This document shows, piece by piece, positions 22,959-32,434 of a stretch of 64,000 nt of DNA. The DNA is from Diphasiastrum complanatum (Eukaryota; Streptophyta; Lycopodiopsida; Lycopodiales; Lycopodiaceae). The translations under genes were made by a program, and so were the position numbers. Each line of letters opens with the position of its first letter. The stretch's first letter is position 1. Location of the stretch: positions 24,492,693 through 24,556,692 of the forward strand of contig CM055112.1 of assembly GCA_029204225.1 (NCBI GenBank). The letters run 5' to 3'. The notes beneath the pieces were generated by a model. It was not told where the DNA came from. It worked only from the letters and a program-made list of their open reading frames with translations, and ran no database searches.

Positions 22959-23369
22959 ATGGAGCCTAATGTGAGCATTAAGAGTGGGTGTATGATCCGA
23001 GTAGCAGTGCTGCCAGTGGGCGAGATGCCGGCCGCCCACCTCAGGGACTACGTAGCAATGGTGTTGCAGCATTCGCGCATAGATCTGAGCAGTGTCAGCT
23101 CCTTTTATACGGAGCATCAGAAGAGCCCCTTCACGCAACAGCCATGGGAGAAAGGCAGCTTGCGCTTCAAATTCATGGTGGGCGGTGCAGCGCGCAGCCC
23201 CTGGGAGGATTTCCAAGCTCAGCGCAAGGTGCTTGGTGTGATTGGGCTGTGTCATTGTCCGCTCTCACATGATCTCGGTGCAGCATACGACCAGTTTGTA
23301 GCTATCTGCAATGCCTATCCATCCGCTCAAACAAAACGCTGCTTCGCCTTCCATCCAAGCGACGCTCAG
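22959..23369 (+). CDS. TRS120: TRS120 exon 1
   Basis: 137 codons, phase 0, donor CAG|GTGGGA. It encodes the conserved N-terminus: MEPNVSIKSGCMIRVAVLP, SSFYTEHQKSPFTQQPW, SLRFKFMVGG and VIGLCHCPLSHDLG. These blocks are highly conserved in plant TRS120 and belong to the N-terminal Trs120 domain. It ends in CFAFHPSDAQ. A dense set of false frames overlaps it on both strands. Confidence 0.95.
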
Positions 23370-23939
23370 GTGGGATCATTTTACCTTTGTTACGTTCTTC
23401 GAATTTTCAGTGATACCATAGAGATAAATTGTTTTCAATGTGCCTTTTTCTTTGAAGCCTAATAGTAGCATGTGATTGAGCTACATTAACCCTATAAATT
23501 TGTTAAACTCATCCCCTTGTCACAGCAGCGTTCTGATTTGAAAATTAAAGAGCTTGGATCTTGGGTTTTGAAGTATGAATTTTTAGGTTTTAGGTATTCC
23601 CTGAAGCTTTGGAATGGACAATTCGATTGTGAATGTGCCTATGATTAAATAAACAACCGGAAATGAGAGTAAGTTGCTTACAACAATGTCATTTGTTGCT
23701 GTGTCGATGATTGCAATCTGAGAAATCTAAGATGTGAGCTGAATGAAAGCATTATTATTGGAAAAGCTCTTTCCTATTTGGCTTCAATATTGGTTCTAGA
23801 CTTAGTGCTTGTGAAATTAAGAGTTTGGGCAAGTAATACTGTAGCTAGATCTCCTAGTTCTCTGTGGGTGTATTACTTCCTAGTTTTTCCTTGGTTGGAC
23901 GTTGTGATCTAAAATTTAGCATCCTGCTGATTTTTCCAA
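23370..23939 (+). other. start of TRS120 intron 1, unique sequence
   Basis: Ordinary T-rich intron sequence between the donor of exon 1 and the first recognisable Copia leader motifs. No LTR or primer binding site was found, so the 5' LTR of the following element seems to be missing. Confidence 0.5.
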
Positions 23940-24539
23940 GTGGAGTTTGGATTAGATTTTTTGTGTCTTTTCAGGTTTAAGGAGGGTGCCCATCATGGAT
24001 CTTGTAGGAGCAATTTTTTGGTGCCCAAAAATCAGCATCTCAAATTTGATTTTTTTGCAGCCAGTTTTCAGCAAGTCTTGTCTTAAGGAGGGCGCCCAAA
24101 AATCTGCTTCTAATTTGGGTTTTGGAGCCTTCTTACTTTGCTGATTTTTCAGGTTTGCAGTCTTGGAGGAGGGCTCCCAAAATTCAGCAAACCGTATTTT
24201 GGGTTAGGGCAAATTTGTGGCTGGAAAATTGCAGATTTTTAGCAAGCAATAGGGCGCTTCCAACAGCCCGCCCTATTGAAGTGTGTGTTGATCACACTAT
24301 TTGGCTTCCTAATTGGGTTTTGGTGTAGGCTTCAATCGAAGCTAACCTAATTTTCAAGAAGCTGATTTTTTTGTGCAGAAAAACAGCCATCTATCCATTA
24401 TCTTTTGGGCACTTTGGTTGCAGATTGGAAGATATCTTGTGCTCTTAGTTTTAGTTCATTGTTTGTTACAAATTTTGAGTAGACTTGGCTTTGGAAAGGC
24501 TCTCTTTCCTATCTACTACAAGCTGAAATTCTGTTGGAG
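23940..24539 (+). promoter_or_regulatory. Copia E4 leader with repeated palindromic motif and hairpin
   Basis: The untranslated leader before gag. Four variants of a GGAGGGxGCCCA motif occur at about 23979, 24019, 24085 and 24165; the third contains the perfect palindrome GGGCGCCC (24090-24097). A perfect 10-bp hairpin stem CAATAGGGCG/CGCCCTATTG with a 12-nt loop lies at 24247-24278. The related element at 39-43 kb has two GGGCGCCC palindromes in its own leader. Confidence 0.5.
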
Positions 24540-25623
24540 GTAATGGCTAAAGAATCGGAAGCTATCGGTTCTTTGTTTAGTGAAGATCGCTTGGATGGCA
24601 CAAACTACTCCTTGTGGAGTTACATGATGAAGAATCTTCTCATAGCGAAAGGGCTATGGGATTTGGTCAATGGTGATGAGGAAAGGCTTCCTTCTTTGGC
24701 TCTTACTACACCTCGTGGATCATCATCATCATCATCTTCTACATCTTCGGAAGAACAAAGGAAGTGGGATAGAGGGATGCACAAGCACATTCTATGGTTG
24801 CTCTTGCGGTGAAAAGATCTATCTTACCTCATATTAGATCTTGTAAGACATCTAAAAGTGCGTGGGAAACACTTAATATGATATATAGGGTCAAAAATCC
24901 AACAAGAGTGGTGTATCTCCGAAATCAATTTTCTATGTTAAAGATGCAAGAAGGGGATCTAGTGACCAATCACTTGACGAAGATCAAGGATTTTCGTGAG
25001 GAGCTTCTCAATATTGATGAGATAATTGAGGATGCTCAATTCGTTTCCATTACTCTCAACTCATTACCTTCCTCTTATCTTCCATGGACATCAACTCTCC
25101 TTTGATGAACTTGTTGGGTTGCTTCTTCAAGAGGAGCAAACAAGGCAAAACTTTGCGGGTGACATTCAACAAGATCAAGCTTTCTTCACGAAAGGCAAGG
25201 GCAAAGGCAAGTCAAAAGGAAAGGGGAAGCCTCCTTCCAAGGATGAGCAAAAGCCCATTGGAGGTCAAAATGTCAACGCTCAAAAGAAGAAAGGGAAGTG
25301 CCATTATTGCAAGAAGTATGGGCACTTCATCAAGGATTGTAAGAAGAAGCTTGCGAAAGAGGAGAGTAAAGGAATTAGTGCTTCACTTGCTACTTTGGAG
25401 CAAGAGCTTGAAGCTAGTGATGATCTCTTCAACCAAGACTATGCTTTTGTGTTATTGCTTCTACTATTACTTCTACATCTATGAGGAATTCAGGTTCTGT
25501 TTTGCAAGTGTTAATTTTCAGCCCATTAAATGGGTGATTGATAGTGGTGCTACTCGTCATATGACTTTTCGCAAAGAAACATTCACTAAATTAGTGAAAG
25601 TGCAAAATGGAAGCAAGGTATAA
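24540..25623 (+). pseudogene. Copia gag and protease (plus element E4)
   Basis: Gag starts near 24543 (MAKESEAIGSLFSEDRLDG), and the capsid domain is read in two frames joined by a frameshift near 24790. It shows YSLWSYMMKNLLIAKGLWDL, SILPHIRSCKTSKSAWETL and LKMQEGDLVTNHLTKIKDF. Another +1 offset near 25105 leads to FDELVGLLLQEEQTRQNF, a Lys/Gly-rich tail and zinc knuckle CHYCKKYGHFIKDC. The protease motif WVIDSGATRHMTFRKETF lies at about 25530-25582. A TAA follows at 25621. It is the same family as the element at 39.3-43.2 kb. Confidence 0.87.
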
Positions 25624-27047
25624 TGTGCAAATAATGCATCTTATCCTATTTATGGAATTGGAATTGTAGCCTTCATTTTGCCTATTGGTGAAGAAAAGTA
25701 CATCAAGAATGTGCTTTATGTTCCGGGAATCAAGAAGAGTCTTCTTTCGGTTTCAACTATGTTGAAGCAAGGACTAGTTGTTGAGTTCAAAGAAGATAAG
25801 TGTCTTGTCAAGGATCTTAAAAGGTCTCTCTTGATTATTGTTTCGGGAACAATGCATGATGGCTTATTCATGATGGATACCTATGAGCAACTAATTTCCT
25901 TTACATGTCTTGTTGCTTCTACATCACAATCATTGGAGTTGGTTGAATTGTGGCATGCAAGGTTTGGGCATCTCAACTTTGCAAGTTTGAAGAAGTTGAA
26001 GACATTTAATATGGTAGAAGACATTCCTACTACTGAGCAGCCGGAAGGGCATGTATGCGAGGGGTGCATACTTGGAAAGTTTCAAAGGAAACCTTTTCCA
26101 GTTGATGGAACTATAAGGGTTCTTGATAAATTTGATTTGGTTCATAGTAATGTTTGTGGTCCAACAAGGACCGAATCCATTGGAAAGTGCATCTAATTTG
26201 TGACTTTTATTCATGACTTTTCCCTTTTTACATGGATCTATCCTATGAAGGCTAAATTGGAAGTTTTTCAACATTTCAAAGATTTTCTAACAATGGTGGA
26301 AAATCAGTTTGGGCATTCTTTGAAGACCCTACGCACCGATCGAGGAGGGGAATACATCAAGAGTACGTTCGGTGCATTTCTTCGAAAGAAGGGAATTCTA
26401 CATCAAATGACAACTTATATGCCTCAACAAAATGGTGTTGCCAAGCGAAAGAATTGCACACTCATGGAGATGGCCCGTTGCATCCTCAAAGCAGAGGGCT
26501 GCCTCACAAGTTTTGGGCTGAAGCGATTATAACGGCGGCATACATAAGCAATCGTAGTCCTACTAAAGCATTGAAAGTATTAACTCCTTATGAAGTTTGC
26601 TATGGGAAGAAGCCCACAAGCTCTCACTTTCGCATTTTTGGTTGTACGGCTTATGCTTGTACTCCGGATAAACTTCGTACAAAGCTTGAAGATAAAGGAG
26701 TTAAATGCATTTTTGTTGGCTATAGTAGTGAAAGCAAAGGCTATAGGCTGTTCAATTTGAGCACTAACAAGATTGTTGTTAGTCATGATGTGCATTTGAT
26801 GAAAAGAATTCATGAGATGTGGCCCCAACTCATATCTTGAAAGGGGATCATCCCACATAGTGTGAATGTTGAAGTTTTTCCAGATTTGGTACCATCTTCT
26901 ATTTTCGGAGACAAGGGGCAGCAATCAACTAGTTTCGAACTGCCCAACACCTCATCAAGTTTAGAGCGTAATGTTCATCAAGAACCCCCCATTGTTGAAG
27001 AAACAAAATGTTTCTATTGCCAAAGCTTTGCTAGCTTTCAATCCTGA
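25624..27047 (+). pseudogene. Copia integrase (E4), catalytic residues replaced
   Basis: Open segments give the end of the protease region (VLYVPGIKKSLLSVSTML), the pre-integrase motif LWHARFGHLNFASLKKL with CEGCILGKFQRKPF, and the core. In the core the first catalytic Asp (normally HSD) is Asn (VHSNVCGP), the second is kept (LRTDRGGEY), and the Glu of the usual NGVAERKN is Lys (NGVAKRKN). The C-terminal part (FGCTAYACTPDKLR, CIFVGYSSESKGYRLFN) is in another frame. The linker ends near 27047, where foreign sequence begins. Confidence 0.87.
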
Positions 27048-27955
27048 ATTTTTGACAAAAGACGACACGACACGACACGACACGAAATCAGTCGTGCTCC
27101 TCAACTGACCAAGAAGATCAGCCAAGCACCATAGGGTACAAATATTTAATCAGATATCGTGACATCAGCAGAAGTCATCTAGATCGTGGCTAATCTGCCA
27201 CTCTTGTAATTCGAGATTAGTTGTAGATGTTTAATCTTTCTGATCTGGAAGTTACACGACGCGACACGAAAAAGTTCGCGAACTATATACTTTCTGCTTG
27301 ATGCATAATACAAAAAAGAAAGAAAGTCAGAAAAAGACAAAAAATACAGAATACATGTGCGCCTGTGAGCGAGACAATTTGGTAGAGGATCTGTAAATCC
27401 AGAAGTCCGCTAGTAAGCGAGACATTATTTGTGAGAGAAATGTATTTCTCTCACGCCAATGCACTGTGGTCTGTCGCACAATGCTCGAAAAAATCAGAAG
27501 ATCAATAGATAATATTGTAGCTGTTTTTGCACATATTAATCTGTATGACTGTATGATCTTGAATGTATTTTTTGTCTGTTACTATTCGTGTATCTGATTC
27601 ACTTGTTTATTCAATTTCACACATTGGTTTGATTTTGTTGAATGCCATATTCATTTGTTAACGTAGATCAACAATGTTTGTCTACACTCTGAAGGATTGT
27701 AGGAACGATATAGCCGGCAGTGACCAGCAATCATATCTGAATTCATGACGAACTGATTTTGTTCACGAATGCTTTCGCTTCATGTTTTGCTTCGTTTCGC
27801 TTCGCAACAACTTGGCTATAAGCGTAAATCAATTTCAGAGCTCAATTAAGTTTCGTTTCGTTTGGCTTCGTTTTCATCTAGATTTCGTCTCGTTTCGTTA
27901 TGTTGCGTTACAGAGCCTGATTGATCCAACACGAATTCTTCTCGAACAGAAATAA
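27048..27955. mobile_element. about 0.9 kb insertion inside the Copia polyprotein linker
   Basis: In the sister element (39.3-43.2 kb) the linker between integrase and RT is continuous, with repeated xFGQxS units. Here that linker is split: it breaks after PPIVEETK (about 27010) and resumes with VGQQDFGQ repeats near 28080, and the sequence between does not belong. It starts with a CGACA tandem (27062-27084) and ends rich in TTCGTTTCG/TTTCGTCTCG, roughly inverted versions of each other. No coding capacity was seen. It could be a non-autonomous element or solo LTR; exact ends are unresolved. Confidence 0.45.
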
Positions 27956-29877
27956 TTGGAGTTTCGCGAATCGTTCGAGAGACTTTATCAGTTTGTCACC
28001 AGAGTTCTGGCTGGAATTTGCATTTTTCTGAGTGCATTTTTCGCATCAATTGTTGCTCAAAATCAGCCTGCAGGAACTGTTGGACAACAAGATTTTGGAC
28101 AACCAAGAGTCGTGTCGGAAGATCTTGGACAACAAAGAGCAATTTTGGAAAACCTTGGACAACAAATTGCAAGAAGAGACATGGCTGTTGGACAGCCCAA
28201 AACAGTCCCACGGTGGCTGTTGGCAACTTTGCGGGACATCAAAGTAAGTTTGTTTTATCATGGAAAGACACGTGCCTCTACAAAATCAGTGGACTATGTT
28301 AATTTTTCAGATTTTGCTCTTATATCTCATGGAGATGTTGCGGAAGAACCTAATTTTTATGAGCAGGCCAAGGGAGTAAAATGTTGGGAGGATGCGACGC
28401 AAAATGAGTATAATTCACTTAGGAAGAACCAGATTTGGGTTCTTGCTGATCTTCCTCATGGGAAGAAGGCAATTGGTTCTAAATGGGTATACAAAATCAA
28501 GTACAAGGCAGATGGTACCGTTGAAAGGTACAAGGCAAAGGCTTGTTGCCAAAGGCTATGCTCAGCAAAAGGGGATTGATTATGAGGAGACTTTTGCTCC
28601 TACCGCTCAGATGACTACCGTGAGGGTAGTAGCCTCTTTGGCTGCCCATTTTGGTTGGCGTTTGCGGCAACTTGACATAAAGACAACATTCCTCAACGGT
28701 GATCTCAACGAGGAAGTGTACCTTCAACAACCTGCTGGTTTTTTGGTTGAAGGCCAAGAAGATAAAGTTTGTCTTCTCAAGAAGCCACATTATGGACTGA
28801 AGCAAGCCCCAAGGATGTGGTATCAAAAGATACATGCCTACTTTTGTGATCGTGGGTTTACTAATAGTCATAGCGAATCTACTCTTTATGTCAAGCCTAC
28901 TTCAAATTTTATCATCATTATTTTGCTTTGTGTTGATGATATTATTGTTACGGGAAGTAATGAGCAGCAGATTGATGCCTTAATACTTGATCTTGGTACG
29001 GTTTTTGAAACCTTAGATTTAGGCCTATTGCACTTTTATCTTGGTCTTGAATTTGTACAAGAAGGGGATGGAATTTTCATCTCTCAAGAACGCTACATTG
29101 GGCAGATTTTGAAGCAGTTTAGGATGGAAGATTGCAAGCCAGTTGCTACACCTATGGAGATAGGCCTGAAATTAAGTAGTCAAGGTGATGGTGAACCATT
29201 TGATAATACTTTATATTGTCAAGCTATTGGCTGTCACATTTACCTATGTAGTTCAAGACTACAGTGTCTCACTCATGAGTCAATTCATGCATGCCCCGTT
29301 GACATCACATTGGAAAGTGTTGAAGAAGATTTTTAGATATCTTCAAGGAACAAGAAGTCATGGACTGTTTTTTCCTACTTGTGATGATGCATGTTTGGTT
29401 GGTTTTAGTGACTCGGATTGGGATGGAGATCAAGACACTAGACGCTTTACAAGTGGACATTGCTTTTTCTATGGAAATTTTGCAATTTCTTGGTCAAGTA
29501 AAAAGCAGCCCACTGTTCCTACTTTTTCTAGTGAGGCAGAATATAGAGCGATATTTTCAGCCACAACGGAGTGTTTATGGCTGAGAAGACTACTTGTTGA
29601 CATGAAGTTTGGCGAGCCCTTAGCCACTCTTATCTTGAGTGATAGTCAAAGTGCTATTACCATTGCACGGAATCCTGTTTTTCATGCGAGGACGAAGCAC
29701 ATCGAGATCCATTATCACTTTGTTCGGGAGAGACTTCATGATGGAGACATTTTACTTGAGTATTGTCCTACAAAGGATAATATTGCGGACCTCTTCACTA
29801 AGGCGTTGCCTAGAGAGAAATTTGAAGCTTTATGCAAAATTTTAAATTTAAGACCACGTGGTGGCTTTGTTACATAG
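27956..29877 (+). pseudogene. Copia reverse transcriptase and RNase H (E4)
   Basis: The linker (GQQ repeats, then VPRWLLATLRDIKV) leads to [35 protein letters not shown], a frameshift near 28545, then [35 protein letters not shown] and the active site LLCVDDIIVTGS (VDD kept). The thumb has LGLLHFYLGLEF. Another frameshift near 29230 leads to RNase H (SDSDWDGDQDTRRFTSGH, the SSEAEYRAI motif, LSDSQSAITIA, KDNIADLFTKALP), ending at TAG 29875-29877. RT and RNase H domains are nearly complete but split by at least two frameshifts. Confidence 0.88.
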
Positions 29878-29904
29878 TGAAAATTTCATTTTATGCATTG
29901 TCAT

Positions 29905-30331
29905 TTAAGGAGGGTGTTAGAAATAAATGACTATGCTAAAGTTAATCCATAGGTTACTTTGATCCAAAAGGTTGAGATTTGTGTAACCATGGGTATTTAG
30001 TTATTTAGGCCATCTTAAGTTTGTCTTAAAGTTGGACCCAATTTTGGTCATGTAGTGACTCGTGGGTCCTTAGAGGTCTAATTTTGTTTAGGGGCCCTAT
30101 CTTGACTTTTGGGGTTGCCCTACATTTAGTACATGGTTAAGCTTAGGGTTTGTGGGCATTTGGCCACATCCAGGTAGAGTACTTGTATGCTCATTGTGTA
30201 TTTCAGTTTTTTACATTTGCTAAGCATTGCTCTCCAATTTTATGCTTGCATTACTGCTTTCTCTCTCTCCTTGACGGTGCCTATCCTCTTCCCTCATTTG
30301 TCTTGTGGAGATTGTTTGATAGTTAGCTACA
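29905..30331 (+). repeat. polypurine tract and 3' LTR of Copia E4
   Basis: TTAAGGAGGG (29905-29914) precedes TGTTAGAAATAAATG. The LTR start (TGTTAGAA, then CCATAGGTTACT, CAAAAGGT and TGTGTAACCATGG) is homologous to the LTRs at 39.3 and 42.8 kb read on the minus strand. A likely end is AGCTACA at 30331 (417 bp against 430 bp in the sister). No 5' LTR partner was found. Confidence 0.7.
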
Positions 30332-31791
30332 AAGGACCCAATGTATACAATTAGTCATTTCAAGGTTACATGAATAAAGTAGGCCCAGTTACTACGGAAC
30401 CACAATATAAGTTTTACATATTCATAGCTCTCTCCTGTGACAAGAATAGCTATCCTCAAATGTTTTATACAAACTTCAAAACAAACATAAAGTGCTACGT
30501 AAATGCATATGTTGAAGGTTTTGTCTATGTTGGTATGAACGAATTTATAGATTTGGCATTGCATCAGAACAATAAAACATAAAAGATGAAGCAAATAGCA
30601 TTTTCCAACTAAGAATACTAAGAGAACATTAATCATAGTCGATAGCTAATCCCCTACATTATAGAGCAATGGTTCTCCTACAAAGAACTCAATAATAATA
30701 AATCATAAGCTATGGTTTGGAGGTCTCTGCTCCTACTTGTGCTTTTTCAAAAAGAGTTGAGTAGGGCTTGTGAGTTGGCCAAGCCTAGTCCATCCATCCA
30801 CATCGATCCTACAGAAGCCTAATAAGCATATGAATCTAGACAATCAAGGAAAACAAGTAACTAGCATAAGTGTTTGCCTAAGGATGGCCCAAGGATGGGA
30901 GGAGATTCATTCTTAGATCAGTTTGTTAGTTTCTTAGGGAGCTTGGTGACCTAAGCTCCTTACGTTTGGTATTAGAGCTTTAGGGGTTGTAGACACAAAA
31001 TAGCCCATCTTAGAGAGAGAAAGTGTCAAAAAGCACTATTTTTCTACTTTCTCCTTTAAATTTTGGTAGGAAGATCAAGATCAAGGGGAAAAGCTTTTGG
31101 ATTCAATCTAACGTAGACTACATTGATTTCTTCTTGGCTAGGAAACTGATTTTTTTAGATGCCATGTTTTTTTAGGGCAACACACCTTTTCAAAATATGT
31201 TCATAAATTACCATCAGGCATCACATGGCAAAGAGGTTTTTGGGGCCACCTTTCTAGCAGTAAATCGGTGCCCAAGAAGGGTCAACCAAGAAAAATTGGC
31301 GACTAATGATCTGTTTGGTGTGCATGCTTGATCCTCAAGCACCTTAGTGTTCCCTATCTAGAAAGGCAAGGTCAGGATATCAGTTTTTGGATACAGGATT
31401 GATAAGGATGCAAAGGATGACATGCAACAAGAAGTTGCCTGTTGGCCCTCTTCTTTTTGCTTTGCAAATATTGAAACAAAGTTTTGATTGTTTGTACTTA
31501 TGTTTGTTGAATGCGAATGACATTGGGGATGTATCTCTTGTTTCAAGTTTTGAAAAGGTAGATAGGCAAGTACATGTAACGTGTTGCAATCTACATCATA
31601 CAAGTTAGATGGGCAGAAACATATGTTTGCATTGCAATCTTTTGAGATAGCATTCGCAACTACATTAGACCATAGCGAGTCTGTGCTCTAGATGAGTCTA
31701 TTAGGTAGGAGTTCAAGTCAATTCTTGTTTAGGATAGCCCAGCTTGGTTACGGTAGAAATGTAGAACATAGGATTAAGCTGGTTCCAAGGG
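30332..31791 (+). other. TRS120 intron 1 sequence with a primer-binding-site-like motif
   Basis: No coding content was recognised. TGGTATTAGAGCTT at 30967-30980 differs by one base from the common plant LTR-retrotransposon primer binding site, so 30.4-30.96 kb may be an old LTR; no partner was found. Confidence 0.35.
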
Positions 31792-31903
31792 CATGCAAGA
31801 GTCTAAATTGACATGCATGGACATTAGGCAGTGGTTGGCATGACATGCAAGAGTCTAAACTGACCTACATGGACATTAGGCAATGGTTGGCATGACATGC
31901 AAG
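31792..31903. repeat. 52-bp tandem repeat, about 2.1 copies
   Basis: Two adjacent 52-bp units (31792-31843 and 31844-31895), each starting CATGCAAGAGTCTAAA and ending GGTTGGCATGA, plus the start of a third. They differ at a few positions. A diverged related stretch (GGTATGATATGCAAGAGTCA) occurs at about 44030-44064 beside the Gypsy 5' LTR. Confidence 0.85.
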
Positions 31904-32128
31904 TTTGAGAGAGAAAGAAAGAAAGAAGAAAGAAAGCTTTATTAATGTCTTTTCCATGCCAAAAGGCATATAAGACTAGTAAATGTACATGTCAAGTATG
32001 TGGTAACCATAGGAGCGTATGAAACGTCTCCAAAACAGTAACAAAAGTAGCAATCTAGAGCTAAAGCTATAAACTGAAATAGATGTGATGCTATTAGAAA
32101 CATGTGGGAGCATGTATACTGCTAACAG
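31904..32128 (-). mobile_element. LINE 3' untranslated region and tail
   Basis: On the minus strand, downstream of the LINE reading frame, a polyadenylation-like AATAAA (around 31938-31943) is followed by a (CTTT)n/(CT)n-rich end, the kind of simple-repeat tail with which many LINEs terminate. Confidence 0.5.
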
Positions 32129-32434
32129 TCATGAGTGAGGTATGACGCTATCATCTAGTCCTGTCCTGTTGGTGCTGATGATATAGAAGGCTGTAATACG
32201 GCCTGTGGCATGAAGGGCCACTGGTGGTCTCTGACGTCGTCTGAGAGGATGAAGAGGTCTCCTCGTGATAGGTCGAGTAGCTCGTGCTGCAACATGGGTA
32301 TGTGTGGGATGCTCTCTCTGGTCTCTGTGGGCAAGTAGGTCATCATCATTATCGTCATTTTCATCAAAACGTCCTCTCCTCCTGGAGAAGAAAGAAGTGA
32401 TCTGAGGCTGAGAAACCTGACTCGGCTGGGCTGT
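32129..32434 (-). CDS. C-terminal tail of LINE protein with PIP box, after an in-frame TAG
   Basis: The LINE frame ends at TAG 32435-32437, but the same frame stays open for about 101 more codons to TGA at 32129. The tail holds QPQITSFF (32387-32410), a perfect match to the PCNA-interacting PIP-box pattern Q-x-x-[ILM]-x-x-F-F. A basic SRRRGR, an acidic run and Arg/Pro-rich sequence follow. In the second LINE copy the aligned codon is CAA (Gln) instead of TAG, and the tail is recognisable there (QPQI, then a basic SRRR and acidic stretch). The TAG is therefore probably a CAG-to-TAG change. PCNA binding is inferred. Confidence 0.6.
   Translation of the reverse strand, partial: TAQPSQVSQPQITSFFSRRRGRFDENDDNDDDLLAHRDQREHPTHTHVAARATRPITRRPLHPLRRRQRPPVALHATGRITAFYIISTNRTGLDDSVIPHS

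Noticed and set aside
22938-23272. Overlapping frames of 94-105 codons on both strands of TRS120 exon 1
   Set aside because: Shadows of the conserved TRS120 exon; none has its own family content.
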